This document shows positions 49,378 to 58,326 of a DNA stretch of 64,000 nt, piece after piece. Below the pieces are notes generated by a model. That model saw nothing but the letters and a program-made list of their open reading frames with translations. It did not search any database and was not told where the DNA came from. A program made the translations under genes and the position numbers. Position 1 is the stretch's first letter. Every line of letters begins with the position of its first letter. The stretch spans positions 1,426,001 through 1,490,000 of the forward strand of contig NZ_CP097635.1 in the NCBI RefSeq assembly GCF_023573145.1. The letters are read 5' to 3'. The stretch comes from Aquincola tertiaricarbonis. GTDB taxonomy: Bacteria > Pseudomonadota > Gammaproteobacteria > Burkholderiales > Burkholderiaceae_C.

Positions 49378-50400
49378 TCAGGGCGCGGCCACCGCGGCCA
49401 GGATGCCGGCCATCAGCGGGCCGGTGATCTCGGGCCGGCGCATCTCGTACACCGGCTGCAAGCACAGCCGGTGCGCCAGCGTGTCGAAGAACACGGCCTG
49501 CACGTCCTCGGGCGTGGCGTAGTCGCGGCCGGCCAGCCAGGCGGCCACGCGGGTGGCCCGCATCAGCATGCTCATGCCGCGGGGGCTGGCGCCGGCCAGC
49601 ATCAGCCGCGCGGTATCCAGGTCGGGCAGCTTGACGCCGTACTCGGCCGGCACCGCAGTGGCCCGCCACAGGCCCAGCGCATAGTCCTGCAGCGCGGGCG
49701 CGGCCCGCACCTGGTGCTGGATGGCTTCGGCCACCGCATTGAGTTCGGCATACGGCACCATGGCCGGCTGCAGCGTGGCCACCAGCCGGTCGGTGTCGTG
49801 GAAGCGCGGGTCGAGCATCAGCGCCCGGCGGTCGTCGTCGGTGGCCGGCGCGTCGATGGTGATCTCCATCATGAAGCGGTCGCGCGCGGCGGACGAGATC
49901 TCGAAGGTCTCCTCCCGCTCCACCCGGTTGCGGTCGGCAAACACCAGCAGGTGCGGAAAGCGCACCTCGCGGTTGAAGGCCGAGACGCTGCGCTCGGCCA
50001 TCACCCGCAGCAGCAGCGAGTGCACCTGCGGCCGGGCGCGGTTGATCTCGTTGAAGAAGAAGATGGCCAGTTCGGGGCCATGCTCGATCAAGGGCCCCGC
50101 CTCCACCGCCGGCCGCCCGTCGGCGCCGATGTAGGTGTAGTACACGAGGTCGTTGGGCATCAGGTCGATGGTGCCTTCGGTGCGCGCGAAGGCGCCGCCC
50201 AGCACCCGCGCAAAGGCCCGCAGCAGCGTGGTCTTGCCCACGCCCACGTCGCCCTGCAGCAGCACATGGCCTCGGGCGAACACCGCCGTGTTGACCGCGC
50301 GGATCACGCGCTGCTGGCCGATGACGGCCTTGGCCACCTCGGCTTCCAGCGCCAGCGCACGCTGGCGCCAATCGTTCAGCAACGCGTCGTCTCGCTCCAT
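49378..50400 (-). CDS. mxaR: MxaR (MoxR-family AAA+ ATPase)
   Basis: A 340-residue MoxR AAA+ ATPase. Walker A is GDVGVGKTTLL, and Walker B with its follow-up is AIFFFNEINRARP. SASAARD-like sensor residues are present (ISSAARDRFMMEI), and SPRGMSMLMRATRVAAW lies in the lid. It is thought to drive chaperone-like activation with the VWA proteins of the operon. AAGGAAG lies 6 bases before the ATG. It is the first gene of the mxaR-S-A-C-K-L unit; upstream lies a TonB receptor gene rather than mxaI. Confidence 0.88.
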   Translation of the reverse strand: MERDDALLNDWRQRALALEAEVAKAVIGQQRVIRAVNTAVFARGHVLLQGDVGVGKTTLLRAFARVLGGAFARTEGTIDLMPNDLVYYTYIGADGRPAVEAGPLIEHGPELAIFFFNEINRARPQVHSLLLRVMAERSVSAFNREVRFPHLLVFADRNRVEREETFEISSAARDRFMMEITIDAPATDDDRRALMLDPRFHDTDRLVATLQPAMVPYAELNAVAEAIQHQVRAAPALQDYALGLWRATAVPAEYGVKLPDLDTARLMLAGASPRGMSMLMRATRVAAWLAGRDYATPEDVQAVFFDTLAHRLCLQPVYEMRRPEITGPLMAGILAAVAAP

Positions 50401-50582
50401 CGGCACTTCCTTGGCCGCTGGGGCGGCTCTGCACACCGGCCGCACCGCGCGGGATGCGCGGCACACACTGTCACGCCGGTGGCACAGGGCGCGGCAGCGG
50501 CGGCCGATGCGCCTGTGGGCGAGCAAGAGCTGCGCCTTCGGGACTAACCCGCGGGCGCCGCCAACGACTGCTGACGCGGCAG

Positions 50583-53138
50583 TCAGGAGCCGAAGCGGTA
50601 GCGCACGCCGGCCCACACGGTGCGCGGCGCGCCCGGGGCGTAGAAGGTGGAATGCTGCAGCGGGTACTCGCCCTCGGCATTGCGTGCGAAGGGCCGCGCC
50701 TGGAAGTTGCCATTGGCATCGAAGCCGGTGGCGCCCAGCTGCGCCGCGGTGCTGTACTTGCGGTCGAACACGTTGTTCACCTGCACGAAGAAGCGCCAGG
50801 CCGCGGTGGGCTCGTAATCGGCACTGAGGTTGAGCACCGCATAACCGCCGCTGCGGCCGCTGCCCAGGTAGTAGGTGCCATCGGCCTGGTGGCGGCCGTT
50901 CTCGTTGCCGCGGGCGATGGAGCCGCCCACCGCGGTGACGTCGGCGCCCAGGCTCCAGCCGCTGCCCACGCGCCAGTCGGCGAACAGCTTGAGCATGTGC
51001 CGCGGGATCAGCGGAATGCGGTCCCCGGGGCGGATCTCGATGGTGCCTTCGGTGCCCGGGTTGCCTTCCTCGGCTTCGCTGTTGCTGCTGTTGCTCGAGC
51101 CGTCCACCACCTCGGCGCTGCGGTAGGTGGCCTGCAGGTAGGTGTAGTTGGCCCCCACGGTCACGTCGCGGCCCAGCGGCAGGCTGAGGCCCGCCTCCAG
51201 GCCTTGCCGGCGCGTCTTGCCGAAGTTGCGGAAGTAACCGAAGCCGGCCTGGTCGTCGGCCACGAAGAGGATGTCGTCGCGGTTGTCGGCGCGGAAGATG
51301 CCGACGTTCCAGTTCAGGCCGCCCGGGCTGCCGCCGCGCAGGCCCGCTTCCAGGGTGCGGGTGACCACCTGCTTGAGCGGCGGGTCGCCGGCCATCGCAT
51401 TGGGCAGCTTGCAGGGGTTGGCCGGGTCGGCGCAGCCCAGTTCGATCGCCGAAGGCGCGCGGCTGCCTTCGTTGTAGCCCACGTAGGCATTGAGCGTGGC
51501 GCTGGGCGAGAAGGTGAGCCCCACCGCCGGGTTGAAGCGCTTGAACACATGGTGACCATCGAGCGAGCCGGGGCCGCCGCCGGGGTTGATGGCATCCCGC
51601 GTGGTCACGGTGCTGCGGTTGTAGCGGCCCGACAGCGTGAGGTGCGTGTTGCGGTTGATCGCGATGGTGTCGGTGGCCAGCACGCTCCAGGTGCGGGTCT
51701 TGGCACCCAGGTCCACCCGGGTGTCGTAGGGCTCGCCGTCTTCGTCGCCGCCGGTCACGCCGTCGCCGAAGGCGCCCACGCCCACCACGCCGCGGTCGGG
51801 CGTCAGGTAGCCCAGCTCCGACAGCTGGTTGAACTGCACGCGGCTCCAGTCCAGCGCGCCGCCCAGCGCCACCTGGTGGCCCAGGCCGCCCAGCTGCCCT
51901 TCCCAGTTCAGCTGGCCCTGCACGCCCCAGTTGCGCTGCGTGGTGCGTGTGGTGTTGAGCAGGCCGTTGCACTTCTCGGCCGGTTCGTCGACCAAAAGGG
52001 CCTGGGCGATGCAGCGCCACTTCGGGAAGGGTGTGTTGCCAGCGTTCTCGCCGCTCAGCGGAAAGTCGGTGTAGCCCGCCTCGGTCAGGGCCTCGCGCTC
52101 TTCGGCATTGGGCTGGTAGACCGACTGGCCCAGCGCGTCGTCGTTCAAGTCGCCGTTGAGGGTGTGGGTGCGGATGCGCCGCCAATAGGTGTTGCCCGAC
52201 AGCGAGAAGCCGTTGCCCAGCTGGTGGGTGGCCGTGAGGTTGAGCATCACCGCGCGGTTGTCGGTCTCGTCGGGCTTGGTGTAGATGCTGCTGTAGTCGC
52301 GCGCCATCAGCTGCTGCTCCAGCAGCCCGTTGCCGGTGAGCGCGTTGTCGGCCACCGCGGCGCTGAGCGCGATGCGGGTGTCGGCCGTGCGCAGGCCCAG
52401 CTTGCCGAACAGCTGCCGCACGTCGCTGGGCGAGGCATCGCGCCAGCCGTCTTCCTTGAAGCGGTTGCCGGTGACGTACCAGTCGATGCCGGTGGCGCCC
52501 TGGTGGCCGCCGGTCTCGAAACTGAGCTGGCGACGTGCGTGCGAGCCCACCAACAGCTCCACCGAGGTGCCGGGGTGGCTGATGCCGTCCTTGGTCTGCA
52601 CGCTGAGCGCGCCGCCCAGGGTGTTGAGGCCGAACAGCGGGTTGCTGCCCGGCATCAGCGCGATGCTGCTGATGGCGGCCTTGGGAATCAGGTCCCAGCT
52701 CACCACATCGCCAAAGGGCTGGTTGATGCGCACACCGTCGACATACACCGACAGGCCCTGCCCGGTGCCCAGCAGGGGCGAGGCGGTGAAGCCGCGGAAG
52801 TTGACGTCGGCCTGGAACGGGTTGTTCTGCACCTCGTTGATGTGCACGCCGCCCAGCGTGCGGTTCATGAAGTTGGTGAGGTCCGCGGCATGCCGCCGCT
52901 CGATGTCGGCCGCCCGCCCGGTCTGCACGTTGGCCGGCACCTCGTTGCGCGGCAGGCCCAGGCCCGGCAGCGGCGTGACGCCGATGATGGTGACCTGGTT
53001 GGTGGGCGTGTCGGCAGGCTGCGCCTGGGCCGTGGGCGACAGGCCTGCGGCTGCAGCGGCCAACGCCAGCAGGCGGGGGCGGAACGCGAAACGAACAGAG
53101 GCACGGACGGGGGCACGAAACAGGCGTGGCGCGGGCAT
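50583..53138 (-). CDS. TonB-dependent outer membrane receptor
   Basis: An 851-residue receptor. A signal peptide ends near residue 40 (PTAQAQ). The plug domain spans ~60-190 ([56 protein letters not shown]). A 22-strand-type barrel with the C-terminal ...YRFGS end follows. AGGAG lies before the ATG. It sits between the mxa operon and the xox/ABC region on the same strand as mxaR, 182 bases upstream of it. Uptake of a lanthanide chelate or PQQ is a context-based guess; a siderophore is the alternative. Confidence 0.82.
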   Translation of the reverse strand: MPAPRLFRAPVRASVRFAFRPRLLALAAAAAGLSPTAQAQPADTPTNQVTIIGVTPLPGLGLPRNEVPANVQTGRAADIERRHAADLTNFMNRTLGGVHINEVQNNPFQADVNFRGFTASPLLGTGQGLSVYVDGVRINQPFGDVVSWDLIPKAAISSIALMPGSNPLFGLNTLGGALSVQTKDGISHPGTSVELLVGSHARRQLSFETGGHQGATGIDWYVTGNRFKEDGWRDASPSDVRQLFGKLGLRTADTRIALSAAVADNALTGNGLLEQQLMARDYSSIYTKPDETDNRAVMLNLTATHQLGNGFSLSGNTYWRRIRTHTLNGDLNDDALGQSVYQPNAEEREALTEAGYTDFPLSGENAGNTPFPKWRCIAQALLVDEPAEKCNGLLNTTRTTQRNWGVQGQLNWEGQLGGLGHQVALGGALDWSRVQFNQLSELGYLTPDRGVVGVGAFGDGVTGGDEDGEPYDTRVDLGAKTRTWSVLATDTIAINRNTHLTLSGRYNRSTVTTRDAINPGGGPGSLDGHHVFKRFNPAVGLTFSPSATLNAYVGYNEGSRAPSAIELGCADPANPCKLPNAMAGDPPLKQVVTRTLEAGLRGGSPGGLNWNVGIFRADNRDDILFVADDQAGFGYFRNFGKTRRQGLEAGLSLPLGRDVTVGANYTYLQATYRSAEVVDGSSNSSNSEAEEGNPGTEGTIEIRPGDRIPLIPRHMLKLFADWRVGSGWSLGADVTAVGGSIARGNENGRHQADGTYYLGSGRSGGYAVLNLSADYEPTAAWRFFVQVNNVFDRKYSTAAQLGATGFDANGNFQARPFARNAEGEYPLQHSTFYAPGAPRTVWAGVRYRFGS

Positions 53139-53290
53139 GGGTCTCCTCCAGAAACGCTTTTCCAGGAGTGGGCCCGCGCCCGTGGGCAGCGAGAAGGGAA
53201 AACTTCCCTGCGGGCATGCGGGCTGTCCCAGGGGAGCGCCCGGAGAGCCTTCGTCTTCCAGAAATCGCTCTATGCTCCGATTTTAGATAA

Positions 53291-53313
53291 ATTACACTTG
53301 CACTAAGTACAAT
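53291..53313. promoter_or_regulatory. Dyad and AT-rich promoter before the DUF4143 ATPase
   Basis: ATTACACTT (53291-53299) and AAGTACAAT (53305-53313) form an imperfect inverted repeat (7 of 9 positions) around a 5-base centre, in an AT-rich patch unlike its surroundings. TACAAT resembles a -10 box. AGGAAGGAA follows before the ATG at 53334. Confidence 0.45.
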
Positions 53314-53333
53314 GTTTAGGAAGGAAAGCGCGC

Positions 53334-54770
53334 ATGCAGGTCTCCAAGAACGAGCTGCTCGCCGTGCTGGCCCAGTTCAACCCGTGGTGGCGGGGAGAAG
53401 CCATCGCCGACCTGCCGGGCTGGCGCCGGGCCGCTTTCAGGGAGCTGTCGTCGTGGATGACGCAGCCGCCCGCCCCGCGGGCGGTGCTGCTGTCGGGTGC
53501 GCGCCAGATCGGCAAGACCACCTTGCTGCTGCAGGCCGCCGACGCCCTGCTGCGACAGGGCGTGCCAGCCGCCAACATCCTCTACGCCACGTTCGACCAT
53601 CCGATCGTCAAGCTGGCAGGCATCGACGCGGTGATCAGCGCCTGGCGCGAGCGTGAGCCGCGCGTGGATGGCCCGGAATACCTGCTGCTGGACGAGGCCC
53701 AGTTCATCCGCGAATGGGGCACCTGGGTGAAGCATCAGGTGGACTTTCGCAAGGACCGCCGCATCGCCTTCACCGGCTCGGCCATGCCGCTTGTGGAAGC
53801 CGGCCAGGAATCGGGTGTGGGCCGCTGGCACACCATCCGGCTGACGACGCTGTCGTTCTACGAGTACCTGCAGATCAAGCAGCTGCAGTTGCCGGCGTTG
53901 CCACGCCTGCGCAGCCTGCGCGACCTGATGGGCTGGAGCGCGTCCGACTTCTACCGCGTCACCGACCTGGCCGTGCCCTACGTGGGCCACTTCCATGAGT
54001 ACCTGGTGCGCGGCGGCTTTCCGCAGACGGCCCAGGTGGACAGCATCACGCAGGCGCAGCGGCTGCTGCGCGAAGACATCATCGACAAAGTGCTCAAGCG
54101 CGACATGACCGCGCTGTTCGGCGTGCGCCGCGTGCTGGACCTGGAGCACACCTTCCTGTACCTGTGCATGCACGACGGCGGCCTGCTGGACATGGTGGAC
54201 CTGTGCGGCAACCTCGAAGTCAAGCGGCCCACGGCGCAGAGCTTCATCGAGCTGCTGCAAGCCACCCATCTGATCTATCGACTGGCCCCTTTCGGTTACG
54301 GCAAGGACGTGCTGCGCGCCCGCTTCAAGATCTACCTGGCCGACGCCGCCATCGCACCCGCGGTGATGCTCAAGGGCAAGGCCATCCTCGAAGACCCCGC
54401 CGCCCTGGGCGTGGCCACCGAGACGGCGGTGTTCAAGCATCTGTTCGCGCGCTACTACGCACAGAACGTGCGCTTCAGCTACTGGCGCGGCAAGCGCGAC
54501 CATGAAGTCGATCTGGTGGCCGAGGTGGGGAGTGAGCTGATCCCGTTCGAGGTGAAGTACCGCGCCCAGCACACCGGCACGCGCGAGCTGAAAGGCCTGG
54601 TGGAGCTGTGCAGGTCGCGGCAGATTGAGCGTGGCTATGTGGTCACCAAGTCGCTGACCGACTTCGGCCCCATGGAGGGCCTGGACACCGCCGCGCAGGT
54701 GATGCGGGTGCCCGCGCCGCTGCTGTGCTACTGGATGGGTGCGAGCGAGGTGCCGGGCGACGATGACTGA
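53334..54770 (+). CDS. AAA_14/DUF4143 ATPase with nuclease-like C-terminus
   Basis: A 478-residue P-loop protein of the widespread ATP-binding/DUF4143 family. Walker A is SGARQIGKTTL, Walker B YLLLDEAQF, and the sensor ITFTGS-like stretch reads IAFTGSAMPL. The C-terminal DUF4143 domain has the PD-(D/E)xK-like arrangement EVDLVAEVG followed by PFEVKYR. The cellular role of these proteins is unclear. The gene stands alone on the plus strand with its own AT-rich promoter. Its last 43 bases overlap the opposing response-regulator gene. Confidence 0.82.
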   Translation: MQVSKNELLAVLAQFNPWWRGEAIADLPGWRRAAFRELSSWMTQPPAPRAVLLSGARQIGKTTLLLQAADALLRQGVPAANILYATFDHPIVKLAGIDAVISAWREREPRVDGPEYLLLDEAQFIREWGTWVKHQVDFRKDRRIAFTGSAMPLVEAGQESGVGRWHTIRLTTLSFYEYLQIKQLQLPALPRLRSLRDLMGWSASDFYRVTDLAVPYVGHFHEYLVRGGFPQTAQVDSITQAQRLLREDIIDKVLKRDMTALFGVRRVLDLEHTFLYLCMHDGGLLDMVDLCGNLEVKRPTAQSFIELLQATHLIYRLAPFGYGKDVLRARFKIYLADAAIAPAVMLKGKAILEDPAALGVATETAVFKHLFARYYAQNVRFSYWRGKRDHEVDLVAEVGSELIPFEVKYRAQHTGTRELKGLVELCRSRQIERGYVVTKSLTDFGPMEGLDTAAQVMRVPAPLLCYWMGASEVPGDDD

Positions 54771-55429
54771 CCGGAGCCCCCCGGGGCGCCGTGCCCGATC
54801 ACCCCATGCCGCAGCGCCAGGTGCACCAGCGCGGCGGTGGTGCTGACGCCCAGCTTCTCCTTGATCACCGTCTGGTGGTTGCTGACGGTCTTGGGGCTGA
54901 GCTTCAGCGCCTGCGCGCATTCGGTGGCCGAGGCGCCCTGGGCCAGCAGGCGGAAGATCTCGAACTCGCGGCTGCTGAGGGCGGCCAGGCCGCTGTCGGC
55001 ATCGGCCTGGCCGGTGGCGGGTGCATCGAGCAGCCAGGCCGGCAGCTCGGCGGCCAGGTAACGCTCGCCGCGGGCCAGGGCGCGCACCGCGTCCACCAGG
55101 CTTTCGGGGGCGCTGGCCTTGGTGAGAAAGCCGCGCGCTCCGCTGGCCAGCGCCTGCCGTACCAGGGTGGGGCTGTCGTGCATGCTGAACACCAGCACCC
55201 GCGCCCGCGGCTCGCGGCGCAGCACGCGGCGTATCAGGTCCAGCCCGCCACCGCCCGGCATGGTGAGGTCGGTGACCACCACGTCGGGCTGGTGCTGCAG
55301 GTAGGCGGCATAGGCCGCGTCGGCATCGGCGGCTTCGGCCACCACGCGCAGGTCGGGCTCCAGCGCCAGCAGGCGCTGGTAGCCGCTGCGCACCACCGGA
55401 TGGTCGTCGGCCAGCAGCACACGGATCAT
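54728..55429 (-). CDS. NarL/LuxR-type response regulator
   Basis: A 233-residue regulator. The receiver has LLADDHPVVRSG, phospho-acceptor Asp in VVTDLTMPG, and the GFLTKAS lysine. The C-terminal LuxR HTH is LSSREFEIFRLLAQGASATE, then KLSPKTVSNHQTVIKEKLGV. It is similar in type to regulators of quinoprotein alcohol oxidation (MxaB, ExaE/ErbR-like). Its ATG overlaps the kinase stop by four bases. It is the last gene of a long coupled operon and may control xoxF and this operon. Confidence 0.88.
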   Translation of the reverse strand: MIRVLLADDHPVVRSGYQRLLALEPDLRVVAEAADADAAYAAYLQHQPDVVVTDLTMPGGGGLDLIRRVLRREPRARVLVFSMHDSPTLVRQALASGARGFLTKASAPESLVDAVRALARGERYLAAELPAWLLDAPATGQADADSGLAALSSREFEIFRLLAQGASATECAQALKLSPKTVSNHQTVIKEKLGVSTTAALVHLALRHGVIGHGAPGGSGQSSSPGTSLAPIQ

Positions 55430-56403
55430 GCGGCGTCCTTCAAGGCGTTGGCGGGCGCGGCCAGGCGCTCCGCCGGAATGTGCAGGTGCAGTTGCACGCC
55501 GTTGCCGGGCGCGGCCACGATGCGCAGCTGGCCGCCCACCATCGCGGCCCGCTCGGTGCAGCCCAGCAGGCCCAGGCCCGGCGTGGCGGCCTGCGGGTCC
55601 ATGCCCACGCCGTCGTCGCGCAGGGTCAGCCGCAGGCCGTCCACGTCGTGCAGCTGCAGCCGCAGGCTCACCTGCCGTGCCTGCGCGTGGCGCTGCACGT
55701 TGGTCAGCGACTCCTGCACGATGCGGTAGACGGTGATGTTCACCAGGTCGGGCAGCGGCTGCGACAGCCCCTGCTGTTCCAGCAGGCAGGGCACGCCCAC
55801 GCGGCGCGACCAGGCGCCGCACAGGGCCTGCAGCGCCGCCTCCAGGCCCAGCGCGTCCAGGTCGGCCGGGCGCAGCCGGCGCAGCAGCTCGCGCACCTGC
55901 TGGTACATGGTCTGCGCCGCCAGGTCGGCGCGCGCCGCGGCGGCCAGCAGCGACACATCCTCGGCCCGGGCACAGCGGCGCAGCAGCGCGGTTTCCACGC
56001 GGATGGCGCTGCAGCCCTGGCCCAGCTCGTCGTGCAGCTCACGCGCCAGCGCCAGCCGTTCACGCTCCTGCACCCCGATGAGGTGGTGCGACAGCTCCCG
56101 GTTGTGGGCCAGCAAGCTGGCGGCGCGGGCCTCGGCCTCGCGGCGCAGGGCCAGCTCGCTGCGCATTTCCTGCGTGCGGCGGCCGGCGTACCAGGCCAGG
56201 CCGAAGGCCAGCACCGTGAGCGTCAGCGGCAGCTCGTCCAGCTCCCAGCGCTCGAAGCGGCCCAGCCAGCGCACCATGCGCTCATGCAGTTCCAGCGACA
56301 CCGAGAGCACGAAGCACCCGGCTGCCAGCGCCAGCACCCAGGCCAGGTCGGTACGCCAGCGGCCGGCGGCCGGGCGCCGGGTGGGCGCGCGCCGTTCAGC
56401 CAC
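55426..56403 (-). CDS. HisKA_3-type sensor histidine kinase
   Basis: A 325-residue kinase. Two membrane helices (about residues 20-38 and 59-73) enclose only about 20 periplasmic residues (HERMVRWLGRFERWELDEL). The phospho-acceptor His is in ALARELHDELGQG. The ATPase part has VQESLTNVQRHA, DDGVGMDP and GLGLLGCTERA. The start is GTG at 56403, supported by AAGGAGA 7 bases upstream; it overlaps the end of the Bug receptor gene by 8 bases. The tiny sensor loop suggests it reads a membrane or partner-protein signal. Confidence 0.85.
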   Translation of the reverse strand: MAERRAPTRRPAAGRWRTDLAWVLALAAGCFVLSVSLELHERMVRWLGRFERWELDELPLTLTVLAFGLAWYAGRRTQEMRSELALRREAEARAASLLAHNRELSHHLIGVQERERLALARELHDELGQGCSAIRVETALLRRCARAEDVSLLAAAARADLAAQTMYQQVRELLRRLRPADLDALGLEAALQALCGAWSRRVGVPCLLEQQGLSQPLPDLVNITVYRIVQESLTNVQRHAQARQVSLRLQLHDVDGLRLTLRDDGVGMDPQAATPGLGLLGCTERAAMVGGQLRIVAAPGNGVQLHLHIPAERLAAPANALKDAA

Positions 56404-57388
56404 CGGTGCTCTCCTTCGCCAGGCCCAGGCGTTCCACGTTGATGCGTTCCTGCGCCAGCATCTCGCGGCAGGCGCGGGCGTAGTCGGCCGGGCCCAGGTA
56501 GTCCAGCTCCTGGTCGTACTTGGCGATCTCGTTGATGAAGACGGGGTCGAACATGGCCTTGCGGAAGGCGTTGTGCAGCGTCTCGACCACCGGCGCCGGG
56601 ATGCCGCGCGGGCCGGCCAGGCCATAGGGCGATTGCGCCACGATGTCGAAGCCCAGCTCACGCAGCGTGGGCACCGTGGGCCAGCGCTTGGAGCGCTGCG
56701 CCGCGAAGGTGGCCAGCAGGCGCAGCCGGCCCGAGTCCACCGCCGGGCCGAAGCCGGTGGAGTTGACGCCGGCCATCACCTGGCCCGACGCGATGGCATT
56801 GATCTGCTCGGCCGTGCCCTTGTAGGGCACGTGGATGTAGCGCAGGCCACGGGCGGTGAACAGGCTTTCCAGCACCACGTGCGGCGTGGTGCCCACGCCG
56901 TTGGTGGCGATGCTCAGCTCACCCGGCCGCGCCTTGGCGTACGCGAACATCTCTTCCAGCGACTGGAAGCTGCTGCCCGCCTGCACCAGCAGGCCGAAGG
57001 TGACGCCGGAGACCTGGATGATGGGCGTGGTGTCGCGCACCGGGTCCCACAGCACCTTCTGCGTGTGCGCCAGGCGGAACACCGGGTACGGCAGCTGGGC
57101 GATGGTGTAGCCATCGGGCGCCGCGCTGTGCAGGATGGGCATGGCCAGCGTGCCACCGGCGCCGCCGCGGTTCTCGGTGATCACCGTCACGCCCAGCTGG
57201 CGGCCGGCCAGCTCGGCCAGCACCCGCATCGAGATGTCGGTGGCGCCGCCGGCCGCCCAGGGCACCCACAGCGTGATGGGCCGGCTGGGGAATGCCGGCG
57301 CGGCGGCGCTGACTGCCGACCAGGCGCCGCCGCCCAGCGCCCAGCCGCCAGTGCCGGCCAGCCATTCACGGCGGGTCATCTTCTTCAT
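56396..57388 (-). CDS. Bug-family periplasmic solute-binding protein inside the PQQ-ABC operon
   Basis: A 330-residue TctC/Bug-type receptor. The N-terminus MKKMTRREWLAGTGGWALGG is Tat-like. Family segments are ITLWVPWAAGGATDISMRVL, VITENRGGAGG, HVPYKGTAEQ and WPTVPTLRELGF. There is no TctA/TctB pair nearby. It is translationally coupled to the ABC permease gene upstream (ATGA) and to the histidine kinase gene downstream (8-base overlap). It may present a ligand to the kinase, as binding proteins do in some Bordetella systems. Confidence 0.87.
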   Translation of the reverse strand: MKKMTRREWLAGTGGWALGGGAWSAVSAAAPAFPSRPITLWVPWAAGGATDISMRVLAELAGRQLGVTVITENRGGAGGTLAMPILHSAAPDGYTIAQLPYPVFRLAHTQKVLWDPVRDTTPIIQVSGVTFGLLVQAGSSFQSLEEMFAYAKARPGELSIATNGVGTTPHVVLESLFTARGLRYIHVPYKGTAEQINAIASGQVMAGVNSTGFGPAVDSGRLRLLATFAAQRSKRWPTVPTLRELGFDIVAQSPYGLAGPRGIPAPVVETLHNAFRKAMFDPVFINEIAKYDQELDYLGPADYARACREMLAQERINVERLGLAKESTGG

Positions 57389-58326
57389 GCCGGACCCCCA
57401 CCGCGCTTGGCCAGGCCGCCGAAGCCGCGCTGCGGGTCGTAGCCCCAGCAGGCCACCACGAAGAACACCGCCAGGCAACCCAGCACCACCCAGGGCGCGG
57501 CGCCCGGGTCCTTGCCGTAGAGCGCGAAGCGGATCCACTCGATGGCGTGGGTGAAGGGGTTGAAGCGGGCCAACTGGTACACCCACTCGGCGCCCGATTC
57601 CTGCAGCTTCCACAGCGGGTAGAGCGCGGTGGACATGAAGTACATCGGGAAGATCACGAAGTTCATCGTGCCGGCAAAGTTCTCCAGCTGCTTGATGTGC
57701 ACCGACAGCAGCAGCCCCAGCGCCCCCAGCATCAGCGCACCGCACAGCAGCGCCAGCAGCGCATGCAGCCCAGCCCAGCTGAACACCGGCAGGTCGGTGC
57801 CCACCAGCAGCGCCACCGCCACGAAGGCCAGCGCCTGCAGCACCGACAGCAGCGCAGTGGCGCACAACTTGCAGAACAGCAGCCAGGGCCGCGGCAGCGG
57901 CGCGGTGAGCAGCAGCCGCATCAGCCCCATCTCGCGGTCGTACACCATCGCCAGCGACGACTGCATGCCGTTGAACAGCAGCACCATGCCCACCAGGCCG
58001 GGTGCGATGTACACGTCATACGGCACGTAGGTGTCGTAGGGCTCGACGATCGACACGCCGAACACGTTGCGAAAGCCCGCGGCGAACACCGCCAGCCACA
58101 GCAGCGGCCGCACGAGTGCGCTCACCAGCCGGCCGGTCTGCTGGCTGAACTTGAGCACCTCGCGCAGCACGATGGCTTGCAGGGCCTGCACACTATGCAG
58201 GACACCCCTGCGACCCTTGGGTGTTTCAGCCCCTCGCCCGACGCGTACGTCGGTCGGTCCCCCGAGGGGACCCGGGCCGGCTTGGGAGCGGCCCGGCGGG
58301 GCGGTTGGTGTTGCGGGGTCGGTCAT
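57385..58326 (-). CDS. ABC-2-type permease of the PQQ-alcohol-dehydrogenase-associated system (PedC-like)
   Basis: A 313-residue ABC-2 permease. From about residue 46 it is a normal member (AIVLREVLKFSQQTGRLVSA; SSLAMVYDREMGLMRLLLTA; FNPFTHAIEWIRFALYG) with six helices. Residues ~5-43 are Pro/Gly/Arg-rich and encoded by a hairpin-rich repeat, so they are probably a late insertion. The ATG at 58326 overlaps the upstream stop (ATGA). In Pseudomonas the homologous ped transporter is linked to lanthanide-dependent alcohol growth; direction and cargo are not settled by sequence. Confidence 0.85.
   Translation of the reverse strand: MTDPATPTAPPGRSQAGPGPLGGPTDVRVGRGAETPKGRRGVLHSVQALQAIVLREVLKFSQQTGRLVSALVRPLLWLAVFAAGFRNVFGVSIVEPYDTYVPYDVYIAPGLVGMVLLFNGMQSSLAMVYDREMGLMRLLLTAPLPRPWLLFCKLCATALLSVLQALAFVAVALLVGTDLPVFSWAGLHALLALLCGALMLGALGLLLSVHIKQLENFAGTMNFVIFPMYFMSTALYPLWKLQESGAEWVYQLARFNPFTHAIEWIRFALYGKDPGAAPWVVLGCLAVFFVVACWGYDPQRGFGGLAKRGGGPA
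58202..58296. repeat. Four-hairpin repeat embedded in the permease coding sequence
   Basis: Within 95 bases there are four inverted repeats: ACACCC/GGGTGT (58202-58224), CCGACG/CGTCGG (58238-58253), GGTCCCC/GGGGACC (58256-58272) and CCGGGCCG/CGGCCCGG (58272-58296). They lie in frame in codons ~11-42 of the permease gene. The pattern resembles intergenic palindromic repeats of Burkholderiales. Confidence 0.65.

Noticed and set aside
49378..53217. A 1279-codon minus-strand frame that joins mxaR to sequence across the TonB receptor
   Set aside because: Only its last ~340 codons are MxaR. The upstream part is a Pro/Arg/His-rich shadow of the receptor gene in another frame; mxaR has its own ATG and ribosome site at 50400.
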